A stretch of DNA of 6,049 nucleotides from Thermodesulfobacteriota bacterium (GCA_947259475.1 CAMYLW010000116.1:1-6049), one strand, 5' to 3'; shown: positions 1 through 6,049, counted from the stretch's first letter. Notes: generated from the sequence alone by a model not told the origin. Made by a program: numbers and translations.

Positions 1-21
1 TGACTCCTATCTCCTGGCTCC
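1..21. repeat. Degenerate 7-base tandem units downstream of hpnN
   Basis: The first 21 bases read as three 7-mers: TGACTCC, TATCTCC, TGGCTCC. They lie just after the hpnN stop and run off the window edge, so the array may be longer. No terminator hairpin for hpnN is visible in these 25 bases. Confidence 0.5.
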
Positions 22-25
22 TTGT

Positions 26-2683
26 TTAAGCTTCCGTCGTGGGCCGCTTCCCTGCAGCCATGAGCGTCGGCAACACCACTAAAATGCAAATCAGCGTAAA
101 ACCGATGCCGATGGTGAGCAATATACCCATGCTCGCCATTCCCCGGTGCGGAGACACGGCAAGGTTACCAAAGCTGCAGATTGTGGTCAATGCACTGTAG
201 AACACCGCGCGCGCCGTACTGGTCTGCAACATCTGCCCACTTGAAGGTGGCGCAGTACGCATCCGGTGGACCATATGAATTCCACTGTCCACGCCTATAC
301 CCAACAGCAGCGGCAGGGCAATAATATTGGCGAAGTTAAAGGGAATATGGAAAAGCACCGAGGCCGCTCCGGTGAGAGCCCCTGCGAGAAGCAGGGGCAA
401 TAGTACCAGAAGAACGTCTGATTTGGGCCTGAGCAGGATCAACAACAGTACAGTGATGGCAAGGAGAGATAACAAAAATGCTTGCTGAAAGGCTTTAACC
501 ACCGCATCACCCGCCTCGAGGTAGATTACCGGAAAGCCTATGGCATCGGGGGCCACAGAGCGGACCGCAGCAACGAAACGGCGCAAGGCTGCATCCTCAT
601 TTAGATTCTCCCTGGGAAAAACCGCGACCCGGTGACGGCCATCTTTGGAAACCCAGTGTTCCCTTAAATGTGTTGGCAAATTTTCTTTGGACACCTTTTC
701 GGCCTCCAGGGAAGTATTGAGAGCGTTCAGGCGGGTGGGTAGAGATCCCAGTAAACTGGTTTGAAGGTTTTTCAGTATCTGCTCTTGTCCGGCAGGATCT
801 TGAGCCTCGAGGTCGGTCAAGAAACGGTCTAAGCCGTCGTAGAGCCGGCGGGCGGCATTGGTAATGGAGCTGTTGGTGCTGGTGTCTATGAATTTTTCTA
901 GAGTTATTGAGAAATCATGAATAGCGGCGATTTGCTCAGCTGTACTTGGCTCCGGGCCACTGCTGATCTGCAAAAGCCCAGGGCCAACTATCAGTCCTAT
1001 TTCTTCGATAATTGAAAGTTTTTCATCTTGGTCGGTGGGCACAAACTTGTCCAGGGTGACGCTCATCTCCACAGGCTCCAGTTGACTGAGGCTGTCGGCA
1101 TACCGACTGGCATCCTCTCTGGTGGCGGCTAAGACTGTGAGCGTCCATGGTGAATTTCTGCTCTGGGCAAGCAGCTCCCTGAAGGCAATTACAGATTCGC
1201 TGTCAGGATCACGGAGATTCATGGGGTTGTTGTCGAAAGTGACATACGGCAGGAGGAGCACGGCTCCAACCCCAAGCAGCAGTGCTCCGATGCGTATGGA
1301 CCTGGCATGCACTGTGGGCAGGGCCAGGAACTCGGCAACAACCCTTTTCCGCTCAGATTTGGACCCCAAACCTTTAGCGGATAACGGCATTAAACTAAGC
1401 AGGGCAGGCAACAGCGTAAGGTTGGCAATCAGACTGATGAACATGCCGGTGCCGGAGATGAGCCCCAGCTCTGCAACCCCTTCGAAAACGGTGGGAATGA
1501 AGGCATAGAAGCCGATTGCCGTGGTAATACTGCACAATACCAGTGAACTGCCAACGTCGCTGGCAGCCTGCTGGAGAGCACTGGCGTGCGAGGTGGACTG
1601 CTGGATCAGTTCCTTATACCGCAAGCAAAAATGGATGGTGTAATCCACGCTGAGACCGATGTACAGGACGGCGAAGGCCACGGAGATCAGGTTCAGGTGG
1701 CCCACAGCGGCAGCGGCGAAAGAAGCGGTCCAGATGAGGCCCATAATCAGGGTTACCAGGCTGGTGAACACCAACCTGGGAGAGCCGAGTCCAAGGAAAA
1801 GCACGATGCCAACCATGATGAACGCAAGGATGCCGGCCATCCCCGCACCCCGGGTCACACTGAGCAGTTCCTCATATTCCAGGGCAGCATCACCGGTGAT
1901 GCGTACTTTGACCCCGCGATCTTCGGTGAGATGGAGTTCCTCTGCCATAAGCCGCAGCCTCTTCATGGCAGTTTCAGCCGGCAAGAGCTTGGCATAGTCA
2001 AGTCGTGGCTTGACCAGAATCAGACGCCGGCTATCCTCCGGAGTTAATTCTGCCCCGAGCATCAGTTCCTGCCAGGAGAGAGCATAGTATCGCTGGGCAA
2101 GACTGGCCTCAATCGCTTCCTTGATCCGAGCAAAAACCGGAGTCAGATCCAGGTCTTCCCCTTCCATAATTGCATCCACTCCGGCTGTCAGCATGGAAAA
2201 GAGTCCACGCAAGCTTTGATCCCGCGTCAATCTCCCCAATAATGGCTGGATATTGGCCAGGTTGTCCGCCAGGTCATTGAGCTCGGTGCGATTCAGGTAC
2301 AGAAGGCCATGTTTTTGGAAGAAGCTGTCACTCCCGGGCAGATAAACCAACAAGAACAGGTCAGGGCGCTGCTGCAGTTGGGCCGCCAGGGCTGTACTGG
2401 CATCCTGGGCAAGCTCAGGTGACTCTGCATCGATTACGATGAGAATGGCGTCATCGTACTGCGGGAATGCTGTCTTGAAAGCACTGTAGTTACGGCGGAA
2501 GGGGAGGGTTTCAGAGAGCATCTCGGCAGTATCGGTGTTAATGCCGAGGTTGTTGGCAGTGTAGTAAAGCAGGGCCACCGTTATGATGGAGGCGAGTAAA
2601 ACAAACCACAGGGCAAAACGGTGCACCACATTCACCCACCTAGCCAGGGTCTGGCCCACTAGCTCTCCAAAGCTTTTGGCCAC
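26..2683 (-). CDS. hpnN: Hopanoid-associated RND/MMPL-family transporter HpnN
   Basis: This is an 885-residue inner-membrane transporter of the RND superfamily, of the kind that moves hopanoids towards the outer membrane. It has the two-fold RND layout. TM1 is near residues 23-43, followed by a large periplasmic loop to about 280 and a five-helix bundle at about 282-432. TM7 is near 463-481, followed by a second loop to about 730 and a second bundle at about 732-876. The paired signatures GLSVDYTIHF (343-352) and GIGVDSGIHM (795-804) sit in equivalent helices of the two halves. The segment NPMNLRDPDSESV just after TM7 (486-498) is what I recall as characteristic of HpnN rather than of generic MMPL proteins, and the neighbouring shc and hpnG support that choice. 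The start is GTG at 2683, preceded by a purine-rich AAGGAAGG. Length fits the family and the frame is intact. A general lipid-exporting MMPL protein is the alternative, judged less likely. Confidence 0.93.
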   Translation of the reverse strand: MAKSFGELVGQTLARWVNVVHRFALWFVLLASIITVALLYYTANNLGINTDTAEMLSETLPFRRNYSAFKTAFPQYDDAILIVIDAESPELAQDASTALAAQLQQRPDLFLLVYLPGSDSFFQKHGLLYLNRTELNDLADNLANIQPLLGRLTRDQSLRGLFSMLTAGVDAIMEGEDLDLTPVFARIKEAIEASLAQRYYALSWQELMLGAELTPEDSRRLILVKPRLDYAKLLPAETAMKRLRLMAEELHLTEDRGVKVRITGDAALEYEELLSVTRGAGMAGILAFIMVGIVLFLGLGSPRLVFTSLVTLIMGLIWTASFAAAAVGHLNLISVAFAVLYIGLSVDYTIHFCLRYKELIQQSTSHASALQQAASDVGSSLVLCSITTAIGFYAFIPTVFEGVAELGLISGTGMFISLIANLTLLPALLSLMPLSAKGLGSKSERKRVVAEFLALPTVHARSIRIGALLLGVGAVLLLPYVTFDNNPMNLRDPDSESVIAFRELLAQSRNSPWTLTVLAATREDASRYADSLSQLEPVEMSVTLDKFVPTDQDEKLSIIEEIGLIVGPGLLQISSGPEPSTAEQIAAIHDFSITLEKFIDTSTNSSITNAARRLYDGLDRFLTDLEAQDPAGQEQILKNLQTSLLGSLPTRLNALNTSLEAEKVSKENLPTHLREHWVSKDGRHRVAVFPRENLNEDAALRRFVAAVRSVAPDAIGFPVIYLEAGDAVVKAFQQAFLLSLLAITVLLLILLRPKSDVLLVLLPLLLAGALTGAASVLFHIPFNFANIIALPLLLGIGVDSGIHMVHRMRTAPPSSGQMLQTSTARAVFYSALTTICSFGNLAVSPHRGMASMGILLTIGIGFTLICILVVLPTLMAAGKRPTTEA

Positions 2684-2798
2684 GTTCCTTCCTTATCGGT
2701 TGTCGGCTATGGTCGCCGAGTTTGGCATAGTAATCCACTCCGGTCAATACCTTACCAGCAACGCGTGGCTCTATCTTTTTCTGAACATTTGAACTCAC
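2640..2798 (-). other. Possible 52-residue small ORF upstream of and overlapping hpnN (unconfirmed)
   Basis: From a GTG at 2798 the minus strand reads VSSNVQKKIEPRVAGKVLTG, continues VDYYAKLGDHSRQPIRKERG and ends QKLWRASGPDPG before TAG at 2642-2640. The composition, with mixed charged, aromatic and Gly residues, looks more protein-like than the usual translation of a repeat-rich spacer. Against it, no Shine-Dalgarno precedes the GTG, an in-frame TAA lies just upstream, and its last 44 bases overlap hpnN out of frame. I do not recognise a family. It may be a remnant, a small gene or chance. Confidence 0.18.
2687..2694 (-). promoter_or_regulatory. Ribosome-binding site deciding the GTG start of hpnN
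   Basis: On the minus strand AAGGAAGG ends three bases before GTG at 2683-2681; counted from the first AAGGAA the spacing is five. This purine-rich site supports the GTG start of hpnN. Its own site suggests hpnN is translated independently of hpnG, which fits the 322-base gap between the two genes. Confidence 0.6.
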
Positions 2799-2913
2799 GA
2801 ATTACGAAAGAGGAGGATAGAGTCTTCATTTTGGAGTGATGGAGCATGGAGCATAGGGATAAGGCGGGAAAGGCGAGAAAAGCGAGAAAGGGAAGAGCAG
2901 AAGACAGGGGGAA

Positions 2914-2980
2914 GGTGTCATTAAGGTACCAGGTGTCGGGTGTCAGGTGTCAGGAAAAATAAATATAGAAGCTGAAACCT
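2914..2980 (+). repeat. 67-base dispersed repeat, copy 1 (between hpnG and hpnN)
   Basis: This copy matches 5979-6045 in the same orientation, 62 of 67 bases without gaps. It has three parts. The head GGTGTCATTAAGGTACC contains the palindrome GGTACC. The middle has three tandem copies of a 7-base unit (A/G)GGTGTC. The AT-rich tail ends in GAAGCTGAAACCT. It encodes nothing recognisable and has no terminal inverted repeats or adjacent transposase, so it is called only as a dispersed repeat. Three of the five differences are A/G changes in or near the 7-mer units; the other two are in the AT-rich tail. Confidence 0.85.
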
Positions 2981-3005
2981 TAGTCATTATTATTTGTTAT
3001 CCGGG

Positions 3006-3728
3006 CTAGATATCTGGCTGAAAGGCCAGAAGGTCGTTTCCGGCAAGTCGTACCACTGTCTCCAGAGTGGTTCGAGCTGCACGAAAACTTCGGCTAAGGC
3101 GAGCAAGCGGGACCAGATTAGACGGTTTTCGAGCCAGACTACTCAAAAGCCGCATTGGCCTCAATCTGCCATACTCATCAATTGCATTGAGGGCGCTGGC
3201 GGGAATAGCCATGTCTGCGGTATCAGCAATGGCCCTGATGGCCATGAAGGGCAGGTTTGCCCTGCTTGCCATTTCAGCCACCGAACCACTTTCCATATCC
3301 ACCGCTATGGCGTCGTTTTGGTTGGAAAAGTTGAACTTCTCCACTGGGCTCGCGAGTACGCTGGGGCTTTGCGCCAAAGGTTCGCTATGGATCTCTAGAC
3401 GGTTCTTCAGTCTGGCTACCAGTCGGTTATGCCAGTCAGCATCAGTGGGGAAAACATCTTTCTGGGAAGCAATCACACTCTTGGGAAGGATCAGATTGCC
3501 TGGAGAGAGCTTCGGATGAAGCGCCCCTCCACTGCCCCAGCTAAGCAAGGCGGCTGCGCCTTCAGCTATCAGGAGCTCTGAAGCAGCTAACGCACGTTTG
3601 GCGCCAATGCCGGCGACCTTTAGGAGCGTGGTTCCGTCCAGCCGAACGAGGCCGTCGGCTCCTATTGGAACCATGGTCAGACTCCGGGCCTCGGACTGCA
3701 GCGCTGCTACAATTCCTAGTACTCTCAA
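3006..3728 (-). CDS. hpnG: Hopanoid-associated phosphorylase HpnG (adenosylhopane nucleosidase/phosphorylase)
   Basis: A nucleoside phosphorylase/MTAN-fold protein. In other hopanoid producers HpnG removes adenine from adenosylhopane on the way to ribosylhopane and bacteriohopanetetrol; loss of hpnG leaves adenosylhopane to accumulate. The N-terminal strand VLGIVAALQSEAR opens the fold and is followed by the glycine-rich SWGSGGAL. The substrate-binding AVDMES aligns with the Met/Glu pair of MTA/SAH nucleosidases, and IRAIADTAD carries an Asp matching the catalytic Asp of those enzymes. I prefer a TTG start at 3728-3726. Its bases overlap the shc TGA stop (TTGA), it begins exactly at the conserved N-terminal strand, and it gives 240 residues. 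An in-frame ATG at 3773 would add 15 residues (MGPGLPPQLFAYKNN) that do not look like part of the fold and would overlap shc by 49 bases. Neither start has a clear Shine-Dalgarno sequence, so translation is probably coupled to shc. The function is assigned from family and context. Confidence 0.9.
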   Translation of the reverse strand: MRVLGIVAALQSEARSLTMVPIGADGLVRLDGTTLLKVAGIGAKRALAASELLIAEGAAALLSWGSGGALHPKLSPGNLILPKSVIASQKDVFPTDADWHNRLVARLKNRLEIHSEPLAQSPSVLASPVEKFNFSNQNDAIAVDMESGSVAEMASRANLPFMAIRAIADTADMAIPASALNAIDEYGRLRPMRLLSSLARKPSNLVPLARLSRSFRAARTTLETVVRLAGNDLLAFQPDI

Positions 3729-5671
3729 GTTGTTTTTGTACGCGAAAAGTTGCGGTGGCAAGCCAGGGCCCATAAGGGGAAATACTTGTCGTAGCCGTGA
3801 TATTTCAGGTAAAAAACCCGCGGGAAGCCGGGTGCGGTGTGCACCTCATCCTGCCACAAGCCATTGTCCATTTGGCTCTGTAGTAGATATTCGGTACCGC
3901 GTCGCACGTGGGGAGAATCGGTCTCGCCAGCAGCCATGAGTCCGATCATGGCCCAGGCGGTCTGAAAGGAGGTACTATCGCATCCATGGCCGGCCAAGGT
4001 CGGGTCACAATAAGAGCAGCACGCTTCACCCCAGCCGCCATCAGGACGCTGGATAGACTTCAGCCATTCCACCGCCCTCCGGATGTAGGGTTGGTTGGGA
4101 TCTTCGCCAGCCGCTTCCAAGGCCATCAGCACCGACCAGGTGCCGTAAATATAGTTGGTGCCCCAACGCCCGAACCATGAGCCGTCGGCCTCCTGCTCGC
4201 GGCGTAGAAAATCGAGCCCTGCAGCAATCGTTTTCCAATAGCCTACTTTGTCAACCGTCGCCAGCAGGGTTATACAGCGGGCCGTGAGGTCGCTGGTTGG
4301 TGGGTCAAGCAGGGCCCCGTGATCAGCGAAAGGGATTTCATTGAGGTAATAGTAGGTATTATCGGCGTCAAAGCTGGAAAAACCGCCATTTTTTGACTGC
4401 ATCCCAGCAAGCCAATCTGCGGCCCGCCGTATTGACTCGCGGTAACGTTCCAGTCCGGTTAGATGCATGACCCACGCTATTACGGCGGTATCGTCAAGGT
4501 CGGGATAGTGTGGATTCTCATACTCAAAGGCCCAGCCGCCGCCTTTGAGATGAGGGCGATTCTCTCTCCAGTCACCGGGTTCATCGGACAACTGGCGATC
4601 CTTGAGCCAATCCAGCGCGCGCAAAAGGTCGTCTGTGGGTTCACCTCCGGTTGCTTCGAGTAGTGCTGCACCGGCGAGGCAGGTATCCCACATGGGGGAT
4701 AGACACGGCTGGCAGTAGGCCGAATCCTCACCAATTACCAAGAGCTTCTCAAGGGCCTGCTTGGCGCTCACCCGATGGGGATGATCTGCTGGATAGCCCA
4801 AAACTTCCAGGGCTTCCAGGGCATTGACCATGGCCGGGAAGATACCACCGAGACCATCAGTGTGGTTGAGTCGTTCAATAAACCATTTTTCTGCCTTGTT
4901 GATAGCACGCTTCCGAACACTGCGAGGAATGAGCGGCTCAATGAGGCGCCCTGCCTTGTCGAGGGCCAGAAACACTCGGTTGAGAGGGGAGCGTATGGGG
5001 AAATAGTTCATTTCCTGTTCAGGAGGCGTAGTAAACAACTCCAAAATGTGGACCTGCCTCGGATTCTTGGCCCGGGGTTTAAGGGTGCAGAGAATGAACA
5101 GGGGAACCATTACGGTGCGCGACCAGTACGAAACTTTTCTCGGATGAAAGGGAAACCAGCGGGGCAAGAGCATGATTTCTACAGGGATGAAGGGTACTCC
5201 CCTCCAGGGTATCTGGCCAAAAAGAGCCAGAGTAATGCGGGTAAAGACATTGGAGCGGGCTGCGCCGCCGTGAGCCAAAATGGCCTTGCGGGCCTTCACC
5301 ATATGGGGAGCATCAGGGTTGTCGCCCACTAACTTCAGAGCGTAGTAAACTTTTACGCTACAACTGAGGTCGAAGTCCCCCCCACAGTAAAGATTCCAGC
5401 CACCGTCTTCACACTGGTGTTCACGAAGATAAACAGCGATTTTGGCCGCGAGTTCATCGTCGATCTCATCCATATAGTGCATCATAAGGATGTACTCGGC
5501 AGGGATGGTGCTGTCGGCCTCTAGATCGAAACGGTAGTGGCCGTCGGAATGCTGGAGGGCAAGCAGGGACTCATTGGCTCGAGCGATGGAGCGCTCGAGT
5601 TCCACCTCAAAGATACGCTCGGCGAATCTCTCGTGAGTCGGAATGATTGGTGCGCCTGAGGACCGCGGCAT
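3725..5671 (-). CDS. shc: Squalene-hopene cyclase
   Basis: The enzyme (also called HpnF) cyclises squalene to hopene/hopanol in one protonation-driven step, the committed step of hopanoid synthesis, acting as a monotopic inner-membrane protein. The 648-residue length is normal for the family. The catalytic DXDD motif is present as DLDDTA at 391-396, with Asp393 matching the proton donor Asp376 of the Alicyclobacillus enzyme. Several QW repeats are visible: QCEDGGW (86-92), QSKNGGF (425-431), QEADGSW (493-499), QRPDGGW (541-547) and QMDNGLW (600-606). Other family blocks include DADNTYYYLNEIPFADHG (435-452), GRWGTNYIYGTW (501-512) and the C-terminal GFPRVFYLKYHGYDKYFPLWAL region (615-636). At the position matching Alicyclobacillus His451, the DLTAR block has Arg465, which I believe is common in proteobacterial enzymes. 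The ATG start has AAGGGA nine bases upstream. It is the first of the three genes, with hpnG directly coupled behind it. The frame is intact. Confidence 0.97.
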   Translation of the reverse strand: MPRSSGAPIIPTHERFAERIFEVELERSIARANESLLALQHSDGHYRFDLEADSTIPAEYILMMHYMDEIDDELAAKIAVYLREHQCEDGGWNLYCGGDFDLSCSVKVYYALKLVGDNPDAPHMVKARKAILAHGGAARSNVFTRITLALFGQIPWRGVPFIPVEIMLLPRWFPFHPRKVSYWSRTVMVPLFILCTLKPRAKNPRQVHILELFTTPPEQEMNYFPIRSPLNRVFLALDKAGRLIEPLIPRSVRKRAINKAEKWFIERLNHTDGLGGIFPAMVNALEALEVLGYPADHPHRVSAKQALEKLLVIGEDSAYCQPCLSPMWDTCLAGAALLEATGGEPTDDLLRALDWLKDRQLSDEPGDWRENRPHLKGGGWAFEYENPHYPDLDDTAVIAWVMHLTGLERYRESIRRAADWLAGMQSKNGGFSSFDADNTYYYLNEIPFADHGALLDPPTSDLTARCITLLATVDKVGYWKTIAAGLDFLRREQEADGSWFGRWGTNYIYGTWSVLMALEAAGEDPNQPYIRRAVEWLKSIQRPDGGWGEACCSYCDPTLAGHGCDSTSFQTAWAMIGLMAAGETDSPHVRRGTEYLLQSQMDNGLWQDEVHTAPGFPRVFYLKYHGYDKYFPLWALACHRNFSRTKTT

Positions 5672-5680
5672 AGTATTCAG

Positions 5681-5686
5681 TCCCTT
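5681..5686 (-). promoter_or_regulatory. Ribosome-binding site of shc
   Basis: On the minus strand AAGGGA lies nine bases upstream of the ATG at 5671. It is a moderate match to Shine-Dalgarno with slightly long spacing, and it supports this ATG as the shc start. Confidence 0.6.
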
Positions 5687-5716
5687 GTTTTCGTTGTTAG
5701 ACTCTTGAAAGCAACA

Positions 5717-5745
5717 ATATTATCAGAAACATCGACGATGAGCAA
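5717..5745 (-). promoter_or_regulatory. Candidate promoter for shc-hpnG (weak)
   Basis: On the minus strand TTGCTC (5745-5740) is followed after 17 bases by TAATAT (5722-5717). The latter is preceded by TG one base away, giving an extended -10 pattern (TGATAATAT). The -35 matches only three of six consensus bases and the -10 four of six. The -10 lies about 46 bases upstream of the ATG. The stretch between the hairpins and shc is otherwise featureless and is the natural place for a promoter, but the match is weak and could be chance in an AT-rich spacer. Confidence 0.3.
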
Positions 5746-5775
5746 TTCCAATGAAAATGCTCCAGCGAGCGCATT

Positions 5776-5795
5776 CCCCGTAGCTTGCTGCGGGG
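5776..5795. repeat. REP-like hairpin 1
   Basis: The 20 bases CCCCGTAGCTTGCTGCGGGG fold into an eight-pair stem (one G-T pair) with a CTTG loop. The sequence resembles the short GC-rich palindromes that occur many times in some proteobacterial genomes and are moved by REP-associated tyrosine transposases. No run of T follows on either strand, so it is unlikely to be an intrinsic terminator. A related hairpin lies 71 bases further on. Confidence 0.6.
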
Positions 5796-5845
5796 TTAGC
5801 GAACGAACTACAATAAAATGGATTCATTCCTTACATTTCGAAGAT

Positions 5846-5867
5846 TCCCTGCAGCTGGCTGCAGGGA
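5846..5867. repeat. REP-like hairpin 2
   Basis: A nine-pair perfect stem, TCCCTGCAG and CTGCAGGGA, closed by a CTGG loop. Aligned from ATTCCC, bases 5844-5866 match 5773-5795 of hairpin 1 at 19 of 23 positions. One pair of differences is compensatory (C-G becomes T-A), another change turns a T-G pair into C-G, and the last is in the loop. The structure is therefore conserved beyond the sequence. GAAG stands just before the stem, reminiscent of the tetranucleotide found at the foot of REP hairpins; that link is inference. Confidence 0.6.
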
Positions 5868-5918
5868 GCTTCAATTACTGGTTGCTGCAAGGACAGCTTA
5901 TTATTAAGGAGGTAGCTT

Positions 5919-5969
5919 ATGCTACACATTAAGTGGTTTGTCAAGCACCATTTGGTTGATTCACTATGA
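5919..5969 (+). other. 16-codon micro-ORF with a near-perfect Shine-Dalgarno sequence
   Basis: AAGGAGG (5906-5912) stands six bases before ATG at 5919, the strongest ribosome-binding site in the window. The frame reads MLHIKWFVKHHLVDSL and then TGA. It lies on the strand opposite shc, between the REP-like hairpins and the second 67-base repeat. It could be a leader peptide, the stub of a gene cut off by the repeat, or chance. The peptide is basic and amphipathic, with no family recognised. Confidence 0.2.
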
Positions 5970-5978
5970 ATGTCAGGA

Positions 5979-6045
5979 GGTGTCATTGAGGTACCAGGTG
6001 TCAGGTGTCGGGTGTCAGGAAGAATAAATATTGAAGCTGAAACCT
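5979..6045 (+). repeat. 67-base dispersed repeat, copy 2 (upstream of shc)
   Basis: Second copy of the element at 2914-2980, in direct orientation, 62/67 identical. It begins GGTGTCATTGAGGTACC, continues with three 7-mer units and ends GAAGCTGAAACCT. Similarity stops within a few bases of the shared AAACCT end (copy 1 continues TAGTC, this copy GAAC), so the right boundary looks real. On the left, identity weakens just outside GGTGTCATT, although TGTCAGGA at 5971-5978 looks like one more diverged 7-mer unit. Confidence 0.85.
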
Positions 6046-6049
6046 GAAC

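Larger units (their letters stand above)
2684..3005. other. 322-base spacer of mixed short-period repeats between hpnG and hpnN
   Basis: No convincing gene. From left to right it holds the hpnN ribosome-binding site and a protein-like minus-strand reading frame described separately (2640-2798). Next come ACGAATT/ACGAAAG 7-mer units at about 2797-2810 and TGGAGCA repeated twice at about 2840-2854. A purine tract of roughly 9-base units (AAAGGCGAG, AAAAGCGAG, AAAGGGAAG) covers about 2868-2896. The 67-base repeat follows at 2914-2980, then an AT-rich stretch up to the hpnG stop. I see no intrinsic terminator after hpnG. A TTGACC box on the minus strand (2747-2742) has no good -10 at normal spacing. 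Confidence 0.6.
5672..5978. other. Spacer upstream of shc
   Basis: This 307-base stretch holds the shc leader, a weak extended -10 promoter, two REP-like hairpins 71 bases apart and a plus-strand micro-ORF with a strong ribosome-binding site. No conventional gene is supported. If shc is transcribed from here, the hairpins lie upstream of the transcript start. If an upstream gene is co-transcribed, they would form in the intergenic RNA and could affect mRNA stability. Confidence 0.5.

Noticed and set aside
1122..2047. Three plus-strand frames of 112-153 codons inside hpnN
   Set aside because: They are antisense to a gene with intact RND motifs over its full length, and their translations are low in family-like features.
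2719..2747. TTGACC box as a promoter for hpnN
   Set aside because: TTGACC matches five of six -35 bases, but at 16-18 base spacing only poor -10 hexamers such as CAAACT are present; TATGCC is only 12 bases away.
2914..2980. The 7-mer units as a CRISPR-type array or an iteron origin
   Set aside because: Units are 7 bases, contiguous without spacers, only three per copy, and no replication or cas gene is nearby.
2994..3519. Two plus-strand frames of 134 and 150 codons antisense to hpnG
   Set aside because: The minus-strand hpnG carries the family motifs; these frames are by-products of its composition.
4775..5332. 185-codon plus-strand frame antisense to shc
   Set aside because: It is the complement of a well-conserved cyclase region and shows no protein family features.
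5776..5867. The two hairpins as intrinsic terminators
   Set aside because: Neither is followed by a T-run on either strand.
5705..5932. 75-codon plus-strand frame starting at a TTG
   Set aside because: It runs straight through both REP-like hairpins, lacks a Shine-Dalgarno sequence and has no recognisable motif, so it is most likely chance.

Overview
The window carries three genes of hopanoid (bacterial pentacyclic triterpenoid) metabolism, all on the minus strand. In transcription order they are squalene-hopene cyclase (shc/hpnF, 5671 to 3725), the hopanoid-associated nucleoside phosphorylase-like gene hpnG (start at about 3728, stop at 3006) and the hopanoid-associated RND transporter hpnN (2683 to 26). 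Together they cover cyclisation of squalene to hopene, removal of adenine from adenosylhopane during side-chain building, and movement of finished hopanoids from the inner towards the outer membrane. I see no rRNA, tRNA, CRISPR array or transposase gene.

An HpnN transporter implies a Gram-negative cell with an outer membrane. The protein sequences look proteobacterial in the broad sense (gammaproteobacterial or former deltaproteobacterial). I cannot place the organism more closely from sequence alone. The base composition is moderate and similar across the three genes, with no obvious sign that one was recently acquired.

Layout: 1-25 is the edge of a non-coding stretch made of 7-base units. 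hpnN fills 26-2683. A 322-base spacer (2684-3005) holds several unrelated short-period degenerate tandem repeats and one copy of a 67-base dispersed repeat. hpnG and shc (3006-5671) are coupled by a TTGA stop/start overlap. The last 378 bases (5672-6049) hold the shc ribosome-binding site, a weak candidate promoter, two related hairpins that differ by a compensatory base-pair change (REP-like), a micro-ORF with a very strong Shine-Dalgarno sequence, and a second copy of the 67-base repeat.

The genes themselves are well-known families with intact motifs. The unusual material is in the spacers: direct 67-base repeats (62/67 identical, ungapped) bracket the shc-hpnG pair, and short-period repeats, several of them 7-mers, recur in every non-coding stretch. 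I found no convincing new gene system. hpnH, the radical-SAM enzyme that makes the HpnG substrate and often lies next to hpnG, is absent from this window.
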